Source of the DNA: Phycisphaerales bacterium | GTDB taxonomy: Bacteria; Planctomycetota; Phycisphaerae; Phycisphaerales; UBA1924 | DNA: 5,772 bases | Assembly (NCBI GenBank): GCA_019747615.1 | Contig: JAIEQQ010000666.1 | Span: forward strand, 1-5,772 | Direction of reading: 5' to 3' | In this document: positions 1 to 5,772 of the stretch, in pieces | Numbering within the stretch: the stretch's first letter is position 1 | Layout of the letters: the number at the start of each line of letters is the position of its first letter | Notes under the pieces: model-generated | Seen by the model: only the letters and a program-made list of their open reading frames with translations | What the model was told of the DNA's origin: nothing | Databases searched by the model: none | Program-made: the position numbers and the translations under genes

Positions 1-1472
1 TGTTCATCAACGGCCAGGTCGTTGAGCCGCGGGGCGAGGGTGCGGGCTACTTCCCCACCATCAATCCCGCGAACGAGGTCACGCTGAGTGAGATCGCCAG
101 CGCGAGCGCCGAGGACGTCGATCGGGCGGTGATCGCGGCTCGCGAGGCGCTGCCGCGTTGGCAGGCGCTGGCCCCGCGCGAGCGCGGCAAGTACCTCTTC
201 CGCATCGCCCGCCGGTTGCAGGAGCGCGCCCGCGAGTTTGCAGTGCTGGAGACCCTGGACGGCGGCAAGCCGATCAAGGAATCGCGCGACGTCGATATCC
301 CGCTGGCGGCGCACCACTTCTTCTACCACGCCGGCTGGGCGGACAAGCTGGAGTACGCGTTTCCGGGCGCTCGGTCGCCCAAGCCTGTCGGCGTGTGCGG
401 GCAGATCATCCCGTGGAACTTCCCGCTGATGATGGCCGCGTGGAAGCTCGCGCCGGCGCTGGCCTGCGGAAACACCTGTGTGCTGAAGCCGGCCGAGACC
501 ACGAGCCTCACGGCCCTTCGCCTTGCGGAAATCTTCCAGGAAGTCGGACTCCCCGAGGGCGTGGTGAACATCATCACCGGCGCGGGCGCGACGGGCGCGG
601 CGCTGGTCAGCCATCCCGGGGTGGACAAGATCGCCTTTACGGGCAGCACGGACGTCGGCAAGAAGATCGCGGCGAGCGTGGCGCGTGAGGCCAGCAACGC
701 GGGCGCTTCGAGCCGCGTTGCCAAACGACTCACGCTCGAGCTCGGCGGCAAGTCCGCGAACATCATCTTCGACGACGCGAGCATCGATCAGGCGGTCGAG
801 GGCATCGTCGAAGGCATCTACTTCAATCAGGGCCACGTCTGCTGCGCCGGCTCGCGGCTCTTTGTGCAAGAGGGCGTCGCCGATGAAGTCGTGGCCAAGC
901 TCCGGCGACGCTTGGGCACGCTGCGCATCGGCGACCCGATGGACAAGAACACCGACATCGGCGCGATCAACTCGCGCGAGCAACTCAACAGGATCCAGGG
1001 CTACCTGCGCCTCGGCGCCGGCGAGGGCGCGTCGCTTAGCGTCTTGGGCGCGCCGGGCCATGGGCTGGCGAAGTTCACCGGCGGTTCGAGCGCTGATCCG
1101 CTCGCGGCCATCTGCAAGACCACCTCGGGCAAGGGCTTCTTCTGCCGTCCGTGCGTGTTCACGGGCGTGCAGATGAGCCACACGATCGCTCGCGAAGAGA
1201 TCTTCGGCCCGGTGCTCAGCGTGCTGACCTTCCGCACGCCGGAGGAAGCCATCACCCGCGCCAACAACTCGCCCTACGGCCTCGCGGCGGGCGTGTGGAC
1301 AGACAAGGGCTCCAAGATCCTTGAAGTCGCCCGCAAGCTGGAGGCTGGCGTCGTCTGGCTCAACACCTACAACAAGTTTGACCCCGCGAGCCCGTTCGGC
1401 GGCTACAAGGAATCCGGCTTCGGCCGCGAGGGCGGCGTGCAGGGCTTGCGTGCGTATGTGAATCTGGATTAG
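1..1472 (+). CDS. NAD(P)-dependent aldehyde dehydrogenase, N-terminus cut by window edge
   Basis: This enzyme family oxidises an aldehyde to the carboxylic acid with NAD(P)+ in the cytoplasm; the actual substrate cannot be read from sequence. The frame is open from base 3 and opens with FINGQ, the usual first strand of the family, so only a few to about 30 residues are missing. Numbering visible residues from base 3 (489 in all), PWN places the oxyanion-hole Asn at 139. KPAE gives Lys162 and Glu165; the Glu suggests NAD+ preference. GST-VG at about 213-217 is the nucleotide loop, LELGGK gives the general base Glu246, GHVCCAGSR gives the nucleophile Cys280, and EEIFGPV gives the cofactor-binding Glu399. 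Against ALDH2 numbering (169, 192, 195, 268, 302, 399) the spacings match except for about 8 extra residues before Glu246 and about 22 extra between Cys280 and Glu399. The reading frame is intact, so the enzyme is probably active. Family assignment is firm; the subfamily is not. Confidence 0.96.
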   Translation, partial: FINGQVVEPRGEGAGYFPTINPANEVTLSEIASASAEDVDRAVIAAREALPRWQALAPRERGKYLFRIARRLQERAREFAVLETLDGGKPIKESRDVDIPLAAHHFFYHAGWADKLEYAFPGARSPKPVGVCGQIIPWNFPLMMAAWKLAPALACGNTCVLKPAETTSLTALRLAEIFQEVGLPEGVVNIITGAGATGAALVSHPGVDKIAFTGSTDVGKKIAASVAREASNAGASSRVAKRLTLELGGKSANIIFDDASIDQAVEGIVEGIYFNQGHVCCAGSRLFVQEGVADEVVAKLRRRLGTLRIGDPMDKNTDIGAINSREQLNRIQGYLRLGAGEGASLSVLGAPGHGLAKFTGGSSADPLAAICKTTSGKGFFCRPCVFTGVQMSHTIAREEIFGPVLSVLTFRTPEEAITRANNSPYGLAAGVWTDKGSKILEVARKLEAGVVWLNTYNKFDPASPFGGYKESGFGREGGVQGLRAYVNLD

Positions 1473-1486
1473 GCGTGAGAGACAAC

Positions 1487-1668
1487 GTACACGGAGGACA
1501 CAGAGGAACGCGGAGAATGCCTAGGAACGCAGAACAGCAATCCCCTTCCTTTTCATGTTCATGTTCCCCTTCCCCCTCCGCGTTCCTCCGCTCATCTCCG
1601 TCCCCTCCGTGTACAAATCCGCGCCTCTCCTCTGCGTTCCTCTGCATTCCCCGCGTTCCTCTGCGTAC
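1487..1668. repeat. Compound inverted repeat, probable dispersed intergenic element
   Basis: Three related units fill most of the gap between the aldehyde dehydrogenase and psuG. The left unit (1487-1532) is inverted relative to a middle unit (about 1575-1614) and a right unit (about 1630-1668). Bases 1501-1532 match the reverse complement of 1632-1663 at 29 of 32 positions. Separately, 1487-1497 (gtacacggagg) is perfectly complementary to 1604-1614, and 1503-1515 to 1576-1588 (13 bases). The right unit also holds a direct repeat, gcgttcctctgc, at 1634-1645 and 1653-1664. The element starts and ends with gtac. A pyrimidine-rich loop (about 1534-1575) contains a tandem catgtt. The 'acacggaggacacagagg' style resembles palindromic intergenic repeats found in several bacterial phyla; I infer a mobile or structured RNA-type repeat. 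No transposase is present. Confidence 0.8.
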
Positions 1669-1701
1669 TCCGATCGGTTTGGCGTTCTCTGTCTGACCCT
1701 G

Positions 1702-1720
1702 CCTGAGCTTGCGCTCAGGG
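1702..1720 (+). promoter_or_regulatory. Hairpin overlapping the psuG ribosome-binding site
   Basis: cctgagc (1702-1708) and gctcagg (1713-1719) form a perfect 7-base stem around the tetraloop ttgc. The 3' arm contains most of the only Shine-Dalgarno-like stretch, AGGG at 1717-1720, which lies 6 bases before the ATG at 1727. The stem is seen directly. That it hides the ribosome-binding site and damps translation is inference. Confidence 0.4.
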
Positions 1721-1726
1721 CTCCCT

Positions 1727-2614
1727 ATGAATCGTGTTGCACTCGAAACCACCCTGATCCTCCACGGCGTGCCCCGCGACGCGGCGCCCGCGCTCGCTCG
1801 CGAGCTTGACACCATCGTCCGCACGCACGGCGGGATCCCCGCGCTGTGTGCCGTGATCAATGGCGAGCCCGTCGTGGGCGTGACGCCCGCGCAGCTTGAG
1901 ACCCTCTTCGCACTGCCACACGTTGCGAAGCTCAACACCGCTTCGCTTGGCCCGGCGCTGTGGCGCAGGCAGCACGGCGCGACGACTGTCAGTACGACGA
2001 TGGAGCTGGCCGCGGGCGCGGGCGTGCGGCTCTTTGCCACCGGCGGCCTCGGCGGTGTCCATCGCAATCTCGTAAATCGTCTGGACATCTCGGCCGACCT
2101 GCTGGCCTTCACGCGCTTCCCAGTCGGCGTGGTCACCAGCGGGTGCAAGTCCATCCTCGATGTCGCCGGTACGCGAGAGCTGCTCGAGACTCTCGGGGTG
2201 CCGGTCATCGGCTACCGCACCGATCGATTCCCGGCGTTCTATCAGCGCGACACCGGCGCTCTGAGCGTCGGCGTTGACGCTCGCTTTGATGACCTGGACG
2301 AGCTGGCGGCGTACCTCCGCGCCGAACTCGCCCGCACCGCACGGGGCGTGGTCATCTGCAACCCGATCCCGGTTGAGCACGAGATCCCCGCGACGGACTT
2401 TGATCGCTGGCTGGCCCAAACTCATGCGGAGGTCGAAGCCACAGCGGTGTTGGCCGCGGAGGGTGTCGGATCAAGCGCCGCGGTGGGGCGCGATGTCACG
2501 CCGGCGATCCTCGGCGCGCTGCACCGCATCAGCAACGGCGCAACGCTGAAGGCCAACATCGCGCTGGTCAAGGACAACGCGCGCGTCGCGGCGGAGCTGG
2601 CTCGCCGACTCTGA
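1727..2614 (+). CDS. psuG: Pseudouridine-5'-phosphate glycosidase
   Basis: PsuG reversibly splits the C-C glycosidic bond of pseudouridine 5'-phosphate, giving uracil and ribose 5-phosphate. It is the second step of pseudouridine salvage after the kinase PsuK, in the cytoplasm, and uses a divalent metal. The 295-residue protein matches the family end to end. ALETT carries Glu7 (E. coli Glu31), VAKLN carries Lys68 (Lys93), and FATGGLGGVHR lies at 103-113. DISADL gives the metal-binding Asp124 (Asp149), GCKSILD gives Lys141, the Schiff-base lysine (Lys166), and LKANI gives Asn277 (Asn289). Spacings between the first four agree with E. coli to within one residue. The ATG at 1727 is preferred over the upstream TTG at 1709 because AGGG precedes it at suitable spacing and the TTG lies in the hairpin loop. 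The N-terminus is about 24 residues shorter than the E. coli enzyme. No psuK is next door. The family also includes proteins labelled indigoidine synthase A-like, but the full active site favours PsuG. Confidence 0.95.
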   Translation: MNRVALETTLILHGVPRDAAPALARELDTIVRTHGGIPALCAVINGEPVVGVTPAQLETLFALPHVAKLNTASLGPALWRRQHGATTVSTTMELAAGAGVRLFATGGLGGVHRNLVNRLDISADLLAFTRFPVGVVTSGCKSILDVAGTRELLETLGVPVIGYRTDRFPAFYQRDTGALSVGVDARFDDLDELAAYLRAELARTARGVVICNPIPVEHEIPATDFDRWLAQTHAEVEATAVLAAEGVGSSAAVGRDVTPAILGALHRISNGATLKANIALVKDNARVAAELARRL

Positions 2615-2620
2615 ATCGCG

Positions 2621-3478
2621 TTAGTTCGCCTTCTCCATCAGCACTTCGTACACGCACGGCATCACCGCGAAGCCGTGCGTGCGCCCGCTGGCCAGCTCGT
2701 CCCACGCCTCAAAGAACGCCGCTCGCTCGGCGGCGGTGATTGCGCCCATCGCCTCAAGCTTGGGCACGTAGTTCTTCCACCACGTGCCGACCCAGTTGAA
2801 CATCGTCTCGCCGGGGCGCGCGATGCGCTGCATCGGGCGGATGCTGACAACGTGCAGACCGGCGTCCTGCGCGAGGGCGGGCAAGCGTCCGACGATATCC
2901 GGATCGCCGCCGGGCTTGCGCCAACTGTCCCCGGTGGCGCGGACGATGCGTTCGTACGCGCGAGAGATCGGCGTGCTCCGCGGCGCGACGGTCATGGCCT
3001 CGTAGTTGAAGTAATCGTTGACGACGAACCGCCCGCCGGGCGAGAGCAGCTTCGCGACATCCGCCAGGACCCGCCCGGGGTCCTTGACAAAGCACAGCAG
3101 CCAACGCGCGTACGCGATGTCAAAGCCCGACGCTCCGGCGCCCGCGCGAACTTCGGCCAGATCGCTCATGGCGTGAACATCGCCGCTGACGCCGACCAGC
3201 TGCGGGAGGTGCCTCGCGGCGCTCTGCGCGTTCAGGTGGTTGATGAACGACGCCGACTCATCCACGCCGACGACCACACCTCGCGGGCCGACGAGCTCCG
3301 CCAGATCGAAGCTCGCGAAGCCCGGTCCGCAGCCGACATCGAGCACGCGCAGGCCGGGCCCGATCCGCGCTCCGCGCCACGCCTCGTGGGCGGCGTCGCT
3401 CCAGAGGCGATGCTGAAACGCCAATCTCGCCAGCTCATCCTCACCGGTGCCCAGCACGTACTCTCGCTCGGTTGCCAT
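2621..3478 (-). CDS. Class I SAM-dependent methyltransferase
   Basis: This is a soluble Rossmann-fold enzyme that transfers a methyl group from S-adenosylmethionine; the acceptor is unknown. In the 285-residue protein, motif I VLDVGCGPG lies at 45-53. The acidic residue that binds the SAM ribose is probably Asp73 in VVVGVDES. GDV at 99-101 marks the adenine-contact strand, FDIAYARWLLCFV at 119-131 is the motif II/post-II region, and LLSPGGRFVVNDYF at 144-157 is motif III. The N-terminal lead, with ELARLAFQHRLW at 15-26, is common in small-molecule methyltransferases of the Methyltransf_11/31/25 type. The Trp/Tyr-rich C-terminal half probably forms the acceptor site. The ATG at 3478 is chosen because homology-like sequence starts there; an ATG at 3523 would add 15 residues. 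Neither start has a good Shine-Dalgarno. The gene converges on psuG with a 6-base gap and no terminator between, so the two transcripts may overlap. Confidence 0.9.
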   Translation of the reverse strand: MATEREYVLGTGEDELARLAFQHRLWSDAAHEAWRGARIGPGLRVLDVGCGPGFASFDLAELVGPRGVVVGVDESASFINHLNAQSAARHLPQLVGVSGDVHAMSDLAEVRAGAGASGFDIAYARWLLCFVKDPGRVLADVAKLLSPGGRFVVNDYFNYEAMTVAPRSTPISRAYERIVRATGDSWRKPGGDPDIVGRLPALAQDAGLHVVSIRPMQRIARPGETMFNWVGTWWKNYVPKLEAMGAITAAERAAFFEAWDELASGRTHGFAVMPCVYEVLMEKAN

Positions 3479-3566
3479 GGCCGACGGTAGGTTTCCAACG
3501 CCGCGCTCGGCGCGCCGGGGCATACTCGGCGCAGGCTCAGCGCGGCTCAGAGGCGTCGAGCGGCCG

Positions 3567-3595
3567 AAAGAAAACGCCGGCTGTTCGCCGGCGTT
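3567..3595 (-). terminator. Rho-independent terminator of the prepilin-like gene
   Basis: aacgccggc (3573-3581) and gccggcgtt (3587-3595) form a perfect 9-base GC-rich stem with a 5-base loop. Read on the minus strand, the stem is followed by TTTTCTTT, the two innermost T's belonging to the stem. It starts about 40 bases after the stop codon of the gene ending at 3636. On the plus strand no T tract follows, so it acts in one direction and separates the prepilin-like gene from the downstream methyltransferase. Confidence 0.85.
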
Positions 3596-3635
3596 GAGAG
3601 TGCATCGTGATCGGTCTGGTCGAGTCGCTTCGGGC

Positions 3636-4712
3636 TCAGTTGCCGGTGAAGTCGAAGCCCTTGAGACCGCCCTTGGTCCAGCGGATCTGGCCGCGCAGCT
3701 CGGGGCCGGTGTAGGTGTTGGCGTTGTTGGTCCAGGGCAGGTCCTCGACGACGCCGTTGCGGTCGTACGTCAGCGAGAGCGGCTCGAGCACCGTGCCGTT
3801 GGCCAGCGTGTATGCGCCGCGCGACGCGTCGGCGCTCTTGATGAAGCGGGCGCTGCCATCAAAGAACGAGGCGATCGGTTCGGCGCGGTTGTTCATGAAG
3901 AACGCCGGGAGCCGCTTGTTGCCCGAGTGGCGGGCAAAGGCCTCGACCCAGGCGACCTTTCGCGCCGGCGAAGCCACGTCACTGGCGCGACGCCGGCTCA
4001 GCCTGAACGTCGGGCTCGGGGTCACGAAGAACACGCCGATGTTGTCCGCTTGGCGGATGTTGCCCGTTGCGCCGTCGCGATCAGGGAACGTCGCGTGCAG
4101 CGCGTATGAGAACGATGAACTGTACGGGTAGCGATACTCCGCGGATGCCGGCCCGCCCAGACCGGCGACCGTCTCCGGTCGCGAGCCCGTCCGCAGCTTG
4201 TACTGCCAGTCCTGACGCTGGATATCCGCGGCACCGAGGATCACCGGGTCCGGCAGACGCTTGGACATGTACGCCACCAGCGGCAAGTGCGAGTAGTTGA
4301 TCTGCGGCAGCCAGTTCGTCGGCACGCTGCCCGGCGCCAGCAGATATTCCGGCGTTGAGTTGCGGAAGATCAGGTCATAGCCCCGGAGCGACATCCACTC
4401 CACCTCGCTGTTGACCGTCCGGACGACCGGTGCAGCGCCCTCCCCCGCGAACATGCGGATCGTCCACGTCGTGCCGCCCGGGTTCGCTTCCGGCGGCGTG
4501 TATCCGCTGAGCACCTCGCGATTGTCCGTCGCGTAGTTCAACGTCGCCAGCGTGAACTGCTTCTGGTTGCTCAGCGTGATCGCGGCCTTGGCCAGATCTC
4601 GCGCTTTGCCCAGCGACGGCAGCAAGATCGACACCAGCAACGCGATGATCGCGATGACGACCAGTAGTTCGATAAGGGTGAACCCGCGCTTTGAACGAAT
4701 ACCGGTATGCAT
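3636..4712 (-). CDS. Type IV prepilin-like protein of the planctomycete kind
   Basis: This is a predicted pseudopilin or pilin-like protein processed by prepilin peptidase and anchored by its N-terminal helix, with the rest outside the cytoplasmic membrane. The 358-residue sequence opens with a basic leader ending in SKRG. Cleavage is expected after Gly10, leaving Phe at +1 and Glu15 as mature Glu5. The hydrophobic helix runs to about residue 33 and ends [10 protein letters not shown]. The remaining ~320 residues have no catalytic motif I recognise. Near the C-terminus [13 protein letters not shown] (250-262) and FFDGSARFI (283-291) resemble the His...Asp-Gly signature of planctomycete H-X9-DG proteins, but with about 22 residues between His262 and Asp285 instead of 9. 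The ending is [10 protein letters not shown]. The ATG at 4712 is fixed by AAAGGAG 7 bases upstream; an upstream in-frame start at 4760 would put an implausible extra leader before the prepilin signal. No secretion or pilus assembly genes lie nearby, so the machine it serves is unknown. Confidence 0.9.
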   Translation of the reverse strand: MHTGIRSKRGFTLIELLVVIAIIALLVSILLPSLGKARDLAKAAITLSNQKQFTLATLNYATDNREVLSGYTPPEANPGGTTWTIRMFAGEGAAPVVRTVNSEVEWMSLRGYDLIFRNSTPEYLLAPGSVPTNWLPQINYSHLPLVAYMSKRLPDPVILGAADIQRQDWQYKLRTGSRPETVAGLGGPASAEYRYPYSSSFSYALHATFPDRDGATGNIRQADNIGVFFVTPSPTFRLSRRRASDVASPARKVAWVEAFARHSGNKRLPAFFMNNRAEPIASFFDGSARFIKSADASRGAYTLANGTVLEPLSLTYDRNGVVEDLPWTNNANTYTGPELRGQIRWTKGGLKGFDFTGN

Positions 4713-4719
4713 TGCCGAA

Positions 4720-4726
4720 CTCCTTT
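4720..4726 (-). promoter_or_regulatory. Strong Shine-Dalgarno of the prepilin-like gene
   Basis: Read on the minus strand this is AAAGGAG, 7 bases before the ATG at 4712. It is the best ribosome-binding site in the window and decides the start of the prepilin-like protein. Other genes here have weak sites or none, which suggests this one is translated efficiently. Confidence 0.85.
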
Positions 4727-4915
4727 GCTTCACTCTCGCGCCACGCCGCGCTAACCGCACGAGCTTCGGGACGGCGACAGAACGTCGCGCTCATCCCAGG
4801 CGGGGAGATGCGAAGACTACACCAATTTACGGCGATCCGCATGGAAAGCATGCAGGGTTGCCCCAATTCCGGTGCAAGTTCTCACCCCGATTTCGCGATT
4901 TTTGATCGGATTTTG
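4727..4915. other. Intergenic region upstream of the prepilin-like gene
   Basis: This gap separates the DUF1801 stop codon from the prepilin-like start, both on the minus strand, and should hold the latter's promoter. I could not find a convincing -35/-10 pair. It contains a short inverted repeat, gcatg-gaaag-catgc (4839-4853), which could be an operator half-site pair. An AT-richer stretch at 4886-4910 has a weak 5-base stem (4887-4891 with 4905-4909) and does not qualify as a terminator for the DUF1801 gene. No coding sequence is supported here. Confidence 0.5.
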
Positions 4916-5587
4916 TCAGGATCCGGCTGAGCGTTTCGAGCGTGCCGGAGCCTTCGACGTGCCGGCCTTGGCCTTCGGGGTTCCTTTGGCCTTCGCGGGT
5001 TTGACCGACGCGGGTTTGGGGGATGTGGCCTTCCCGGCCTTGGCCGACTTCTTCGGTGGCGGGCTCGCCGGCGAGTTCTTTGCCGCGCTCGTCGGAGCCT
5101 TCGCGCTCTTGGGCGTGCGGTCACCCAGCACTCGCTCGTACCGCTCGATATAGACCTTCGCAGGCAGACGCCTGAACGCCTCACCAATCACCTCCAGCGG
5201 CAGGTCGTCCAGCTTCTTGAACCGGACGCACGCCTTGCCCATGTCCAGCTTCTTGCCCGTCGCCAGCCACGCCTTCTGGAACCAGATCGCATCTGGGTGC
5301 GCAGCGCCGGCGTCCGCTCCGACATACAGCCCCATCAGGTACAGCGACATGTGCCCCTTCTGACTCGCCAGCCCCGCGTACGGCAGCGGCTGCTTCGGAT
5401 CGCAGTGGTACCCCGCCGGGTACGTGTCGTGCGGCACGAAATAGCCGATCATGCCATACTGCATCCCCTCGCGAAACGTCTTGTCGAGGTTCTTCAGGAT
5501 CACCTGGCGAACCGCGTTCAGGGCGTCGCGCCGGTCCTCGGGAAGGGACGCCAAGTAATCCGCGACGGTCGTAGATTTGGATTGCAT
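4916..5587 (-). CDS. DUF1801 domain protein with lysine-rich C-terminal tail
   Basis: The 223-residue protein has two parts. Residues about 10-150 form a DUF1801 (YdhG/YdeI-like) domain: ADYLASLPEDRRDAL at 9-23, the FREGMQYGMIGYFVP signature at 38-52, and PYAGLASQKGHMSLYLMG at 69-86. KKLDMGKACVRFKK follows at 112-125, and the domain ends in a helix about Tyr146-Leu154. The molecular role of this fold is mostly unknown; a Bacillus subtilis relative has been described as a frataxin-like iron chaperone. Residues 157-223 are a disordered-looking tail of Lys, Ala, Pro and Ser with 15 Lys, 3 Arg and no Asp or Glu, resembling histone H1-like tails. Family members usually end near 140-150 residues, so the tail is an addition. 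The ATG at 5587 is preferred over the adjacent GTG at 5590; there is no good Shine-Dalgarno, and a -10-like element sits immediately upstream. It could be nucleic-acid associated, but that is inferred from the tail alone. Confidence 0.88.
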   Translation of the reverse strand: MQSKSTTVADYLASLPEDRRDALNAVRQVILKNLDKTFREGMQYGMIGYFVPHDTYPAGYHCDPKQPLPYAGLASQKGHMSLYLMGLYVGADAGAAHPDAIWFQKAWLATGKKLDMGKACVRFKKLDDLPLEVIGEAFRRLPAKVYIERYERVLGDRTPKSAKAPTSAAKNSPASPPPKKSAKAGKATSPKPASVKPAKAKGTPKAKAGTSKAPARSKRSAGS

Positions 5588-5593
5588 CACCAG

Positions 5594-5599
5594 ATTCTA
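5594..5599 (-). promoter_or_regulatory. Candidate -10 element for a leaderless DUF1801 transcript
   Basis: Read on the minus strand this is TAGAAT, five of six bases matching TATAAT. Exactly 6 bases separate it from the ATG at 5587, so transcription would start at or near the A of the start codon. That agrees with the absence of a Shine-Dalgarno. No matching -35 hexamer is visible at the usual 16-18 base spacing, which keeps confidence low. Confidence 0.35.
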
Positions 5600-5730
5600 C
5601 CGTGGACTCGGGCACCTCGCGCCGGCCCGTGCACAGCTGACCAGCCGTCCCTAAAGTTCCCGCAGCCGAACGAGCGCGCGATCCCTTTGCTCTGAGGATC
5701 CCCGACAAACGCTCGCGCCCGAGCCCGCAT

Positions 5731-5772
5731 ATGGACCTCCACGCACTCATCGGTCCAGAGATCTTGCGGAAG
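5731..5772 (+). CDS. Probable start of an unidentified gene running off the window
   Basis: ATG at 5731 opens a frame reading MDLHALIGPEILRK to the last base. This looks like a natural protein start: a short acidic/hydrophobic helix, on the strand divergent from the DUF1801 gene, with a 143-base gap between the two starts. There is no clear Shine-Dalgarno upstream. Fourteen codons are too few to name a family; N-termini like this occur in several unrelated proteins. Being a gene at all is an inference from position and composition. Confidence 0.45.
   Translation, partial: MDLHALIGPEILRK

Noticed and set aside
1..1472. Assigning a specific aldehyde dehydrogenase subfamily such as betaine aldehyde dehydrogenase
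   Set aside because: The conserved catalytic motifs are shared by the whole superfamily, and the neighbourhood gives no substrate clue.
1487..1668. CRISPR array or tandem repeat interpretation of the repeat region
   Set aside because: The units are inverted and irregularly spaced, with no regular spacers and no cas genes; an inverted compound repeat explains it better.
1475..1809. Small plus-strand open frames (73 and 84 residues) over the gap before psuG
   Set aside because: They translate the inverted repeat and its pyrimidine-rich loop into Ser/Pro/Arg-rich low-complexity sequence, lack ribosome-binding sites, and one runs into psuG out of frame.
1360..2425. Long minus-strand open frames (282 and 236 residues)
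   Set aside because: They lie antisense to the well-supported aldehyde dehydrogenase end and psuG, show no family motifs and have the Arg/Ala-rich composition typical of GC-rich shadow frames.
2675..4109. Plus-strand open frames of 271 and 220 residues opposite the methyltransferase and prepilin-like genes
   Set aside because: They are antisense to genes with clear motifs, have no recognisable domains, and the second also spans the intrinsic terminator.
4886..4910. Possible terminator after the DUF1801 gene
   Set aside because: The stem is only 5 bases with a 13-base loop and no T tract follows it on the minus strand.
4930..5120. Repetitive DNA with ggcctt/gccttcg motifs
   Set aside because: The repetition is explained by coding for the Lys/Ala/Pro-rich tail of the DUF1801 protein and need not be a separate repeat element.
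5181..5750. Minus-strand open frame of 189 residues
   Set aside because: It is an out-of-frame shadow of the DUF1801 gene extended into the upstream gap; its Arg/Gly-rich translation matches no family.

Overview
The window is GC-rich bacterial DNA, gene-dense on both strands. The best lineage clue is the prepilin-like protein read from the minus strand. Its N-terminus combines a short basic leader, FTLIELL and a long Val/Ile/Leu helix ending in [10 protein letters not shown]. That combination is typical of the many pilin-like proteins of Planctomycetota, especially Phycisphaerae. No rRNA, tRNA or taxon-marker gene is present, so this placement is an inference.

Layout: (1) 1-1472, plus strand: an aldehyde dehydrogenase missing only its extreme N-terminus, catalytically intact and carrying two insertions. 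(2) 1473-1726: a gap filled mostly by a compound inverted repeat (1487-1668), followed by a small hairpin over the ribosome-binding site of the next gene. (3) 1727-2614, plus strand: pseudouridine-5'-phosphate glycosidase (psuG) with all recognised catalytic residues. (4) 2621-3478, minus strand: a class I SAM-dependent methyltransferase, convergent with psuG and only 6 bases from it. (5) 3567-3595: an intrinsic terminator for the minus-strand gene that follows. (6) 3636-4712, minus strand: the prepilin-like protein, with a strong Shine-Dalgarno. (7) 4713-4915: an upstream gap with no convincing promoter. (8) 4916-5587, minus strand: a DUF1801 protein with a lysine/alanine/proline-rich tail, possibly made from a leaderless mRNA. 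(9) 5731 onward, plus strand: probably the first 14 codons of another gene that leaves the window.

The genes do not form an obvious pathway. The aldehyde dehydrogenase and psuG share a strand but are separated by the repeat. Pseudouridine kinase, the usual partner of psuG, is not visible. The three minus-strand genes look like independent units: a terminator follows the prepilin gene and sizeable gaps separate them. I found no phage, CRISPR, toxin-antitoxin, transposase or defence genes, and nothing that convincingly forms a new system. The points most worth a second look are the compound repeat, the histone-like tail on the DUF1801 protein, the psuG gene without its kinase, and the insertions in the aldehyde dehydrogenase.
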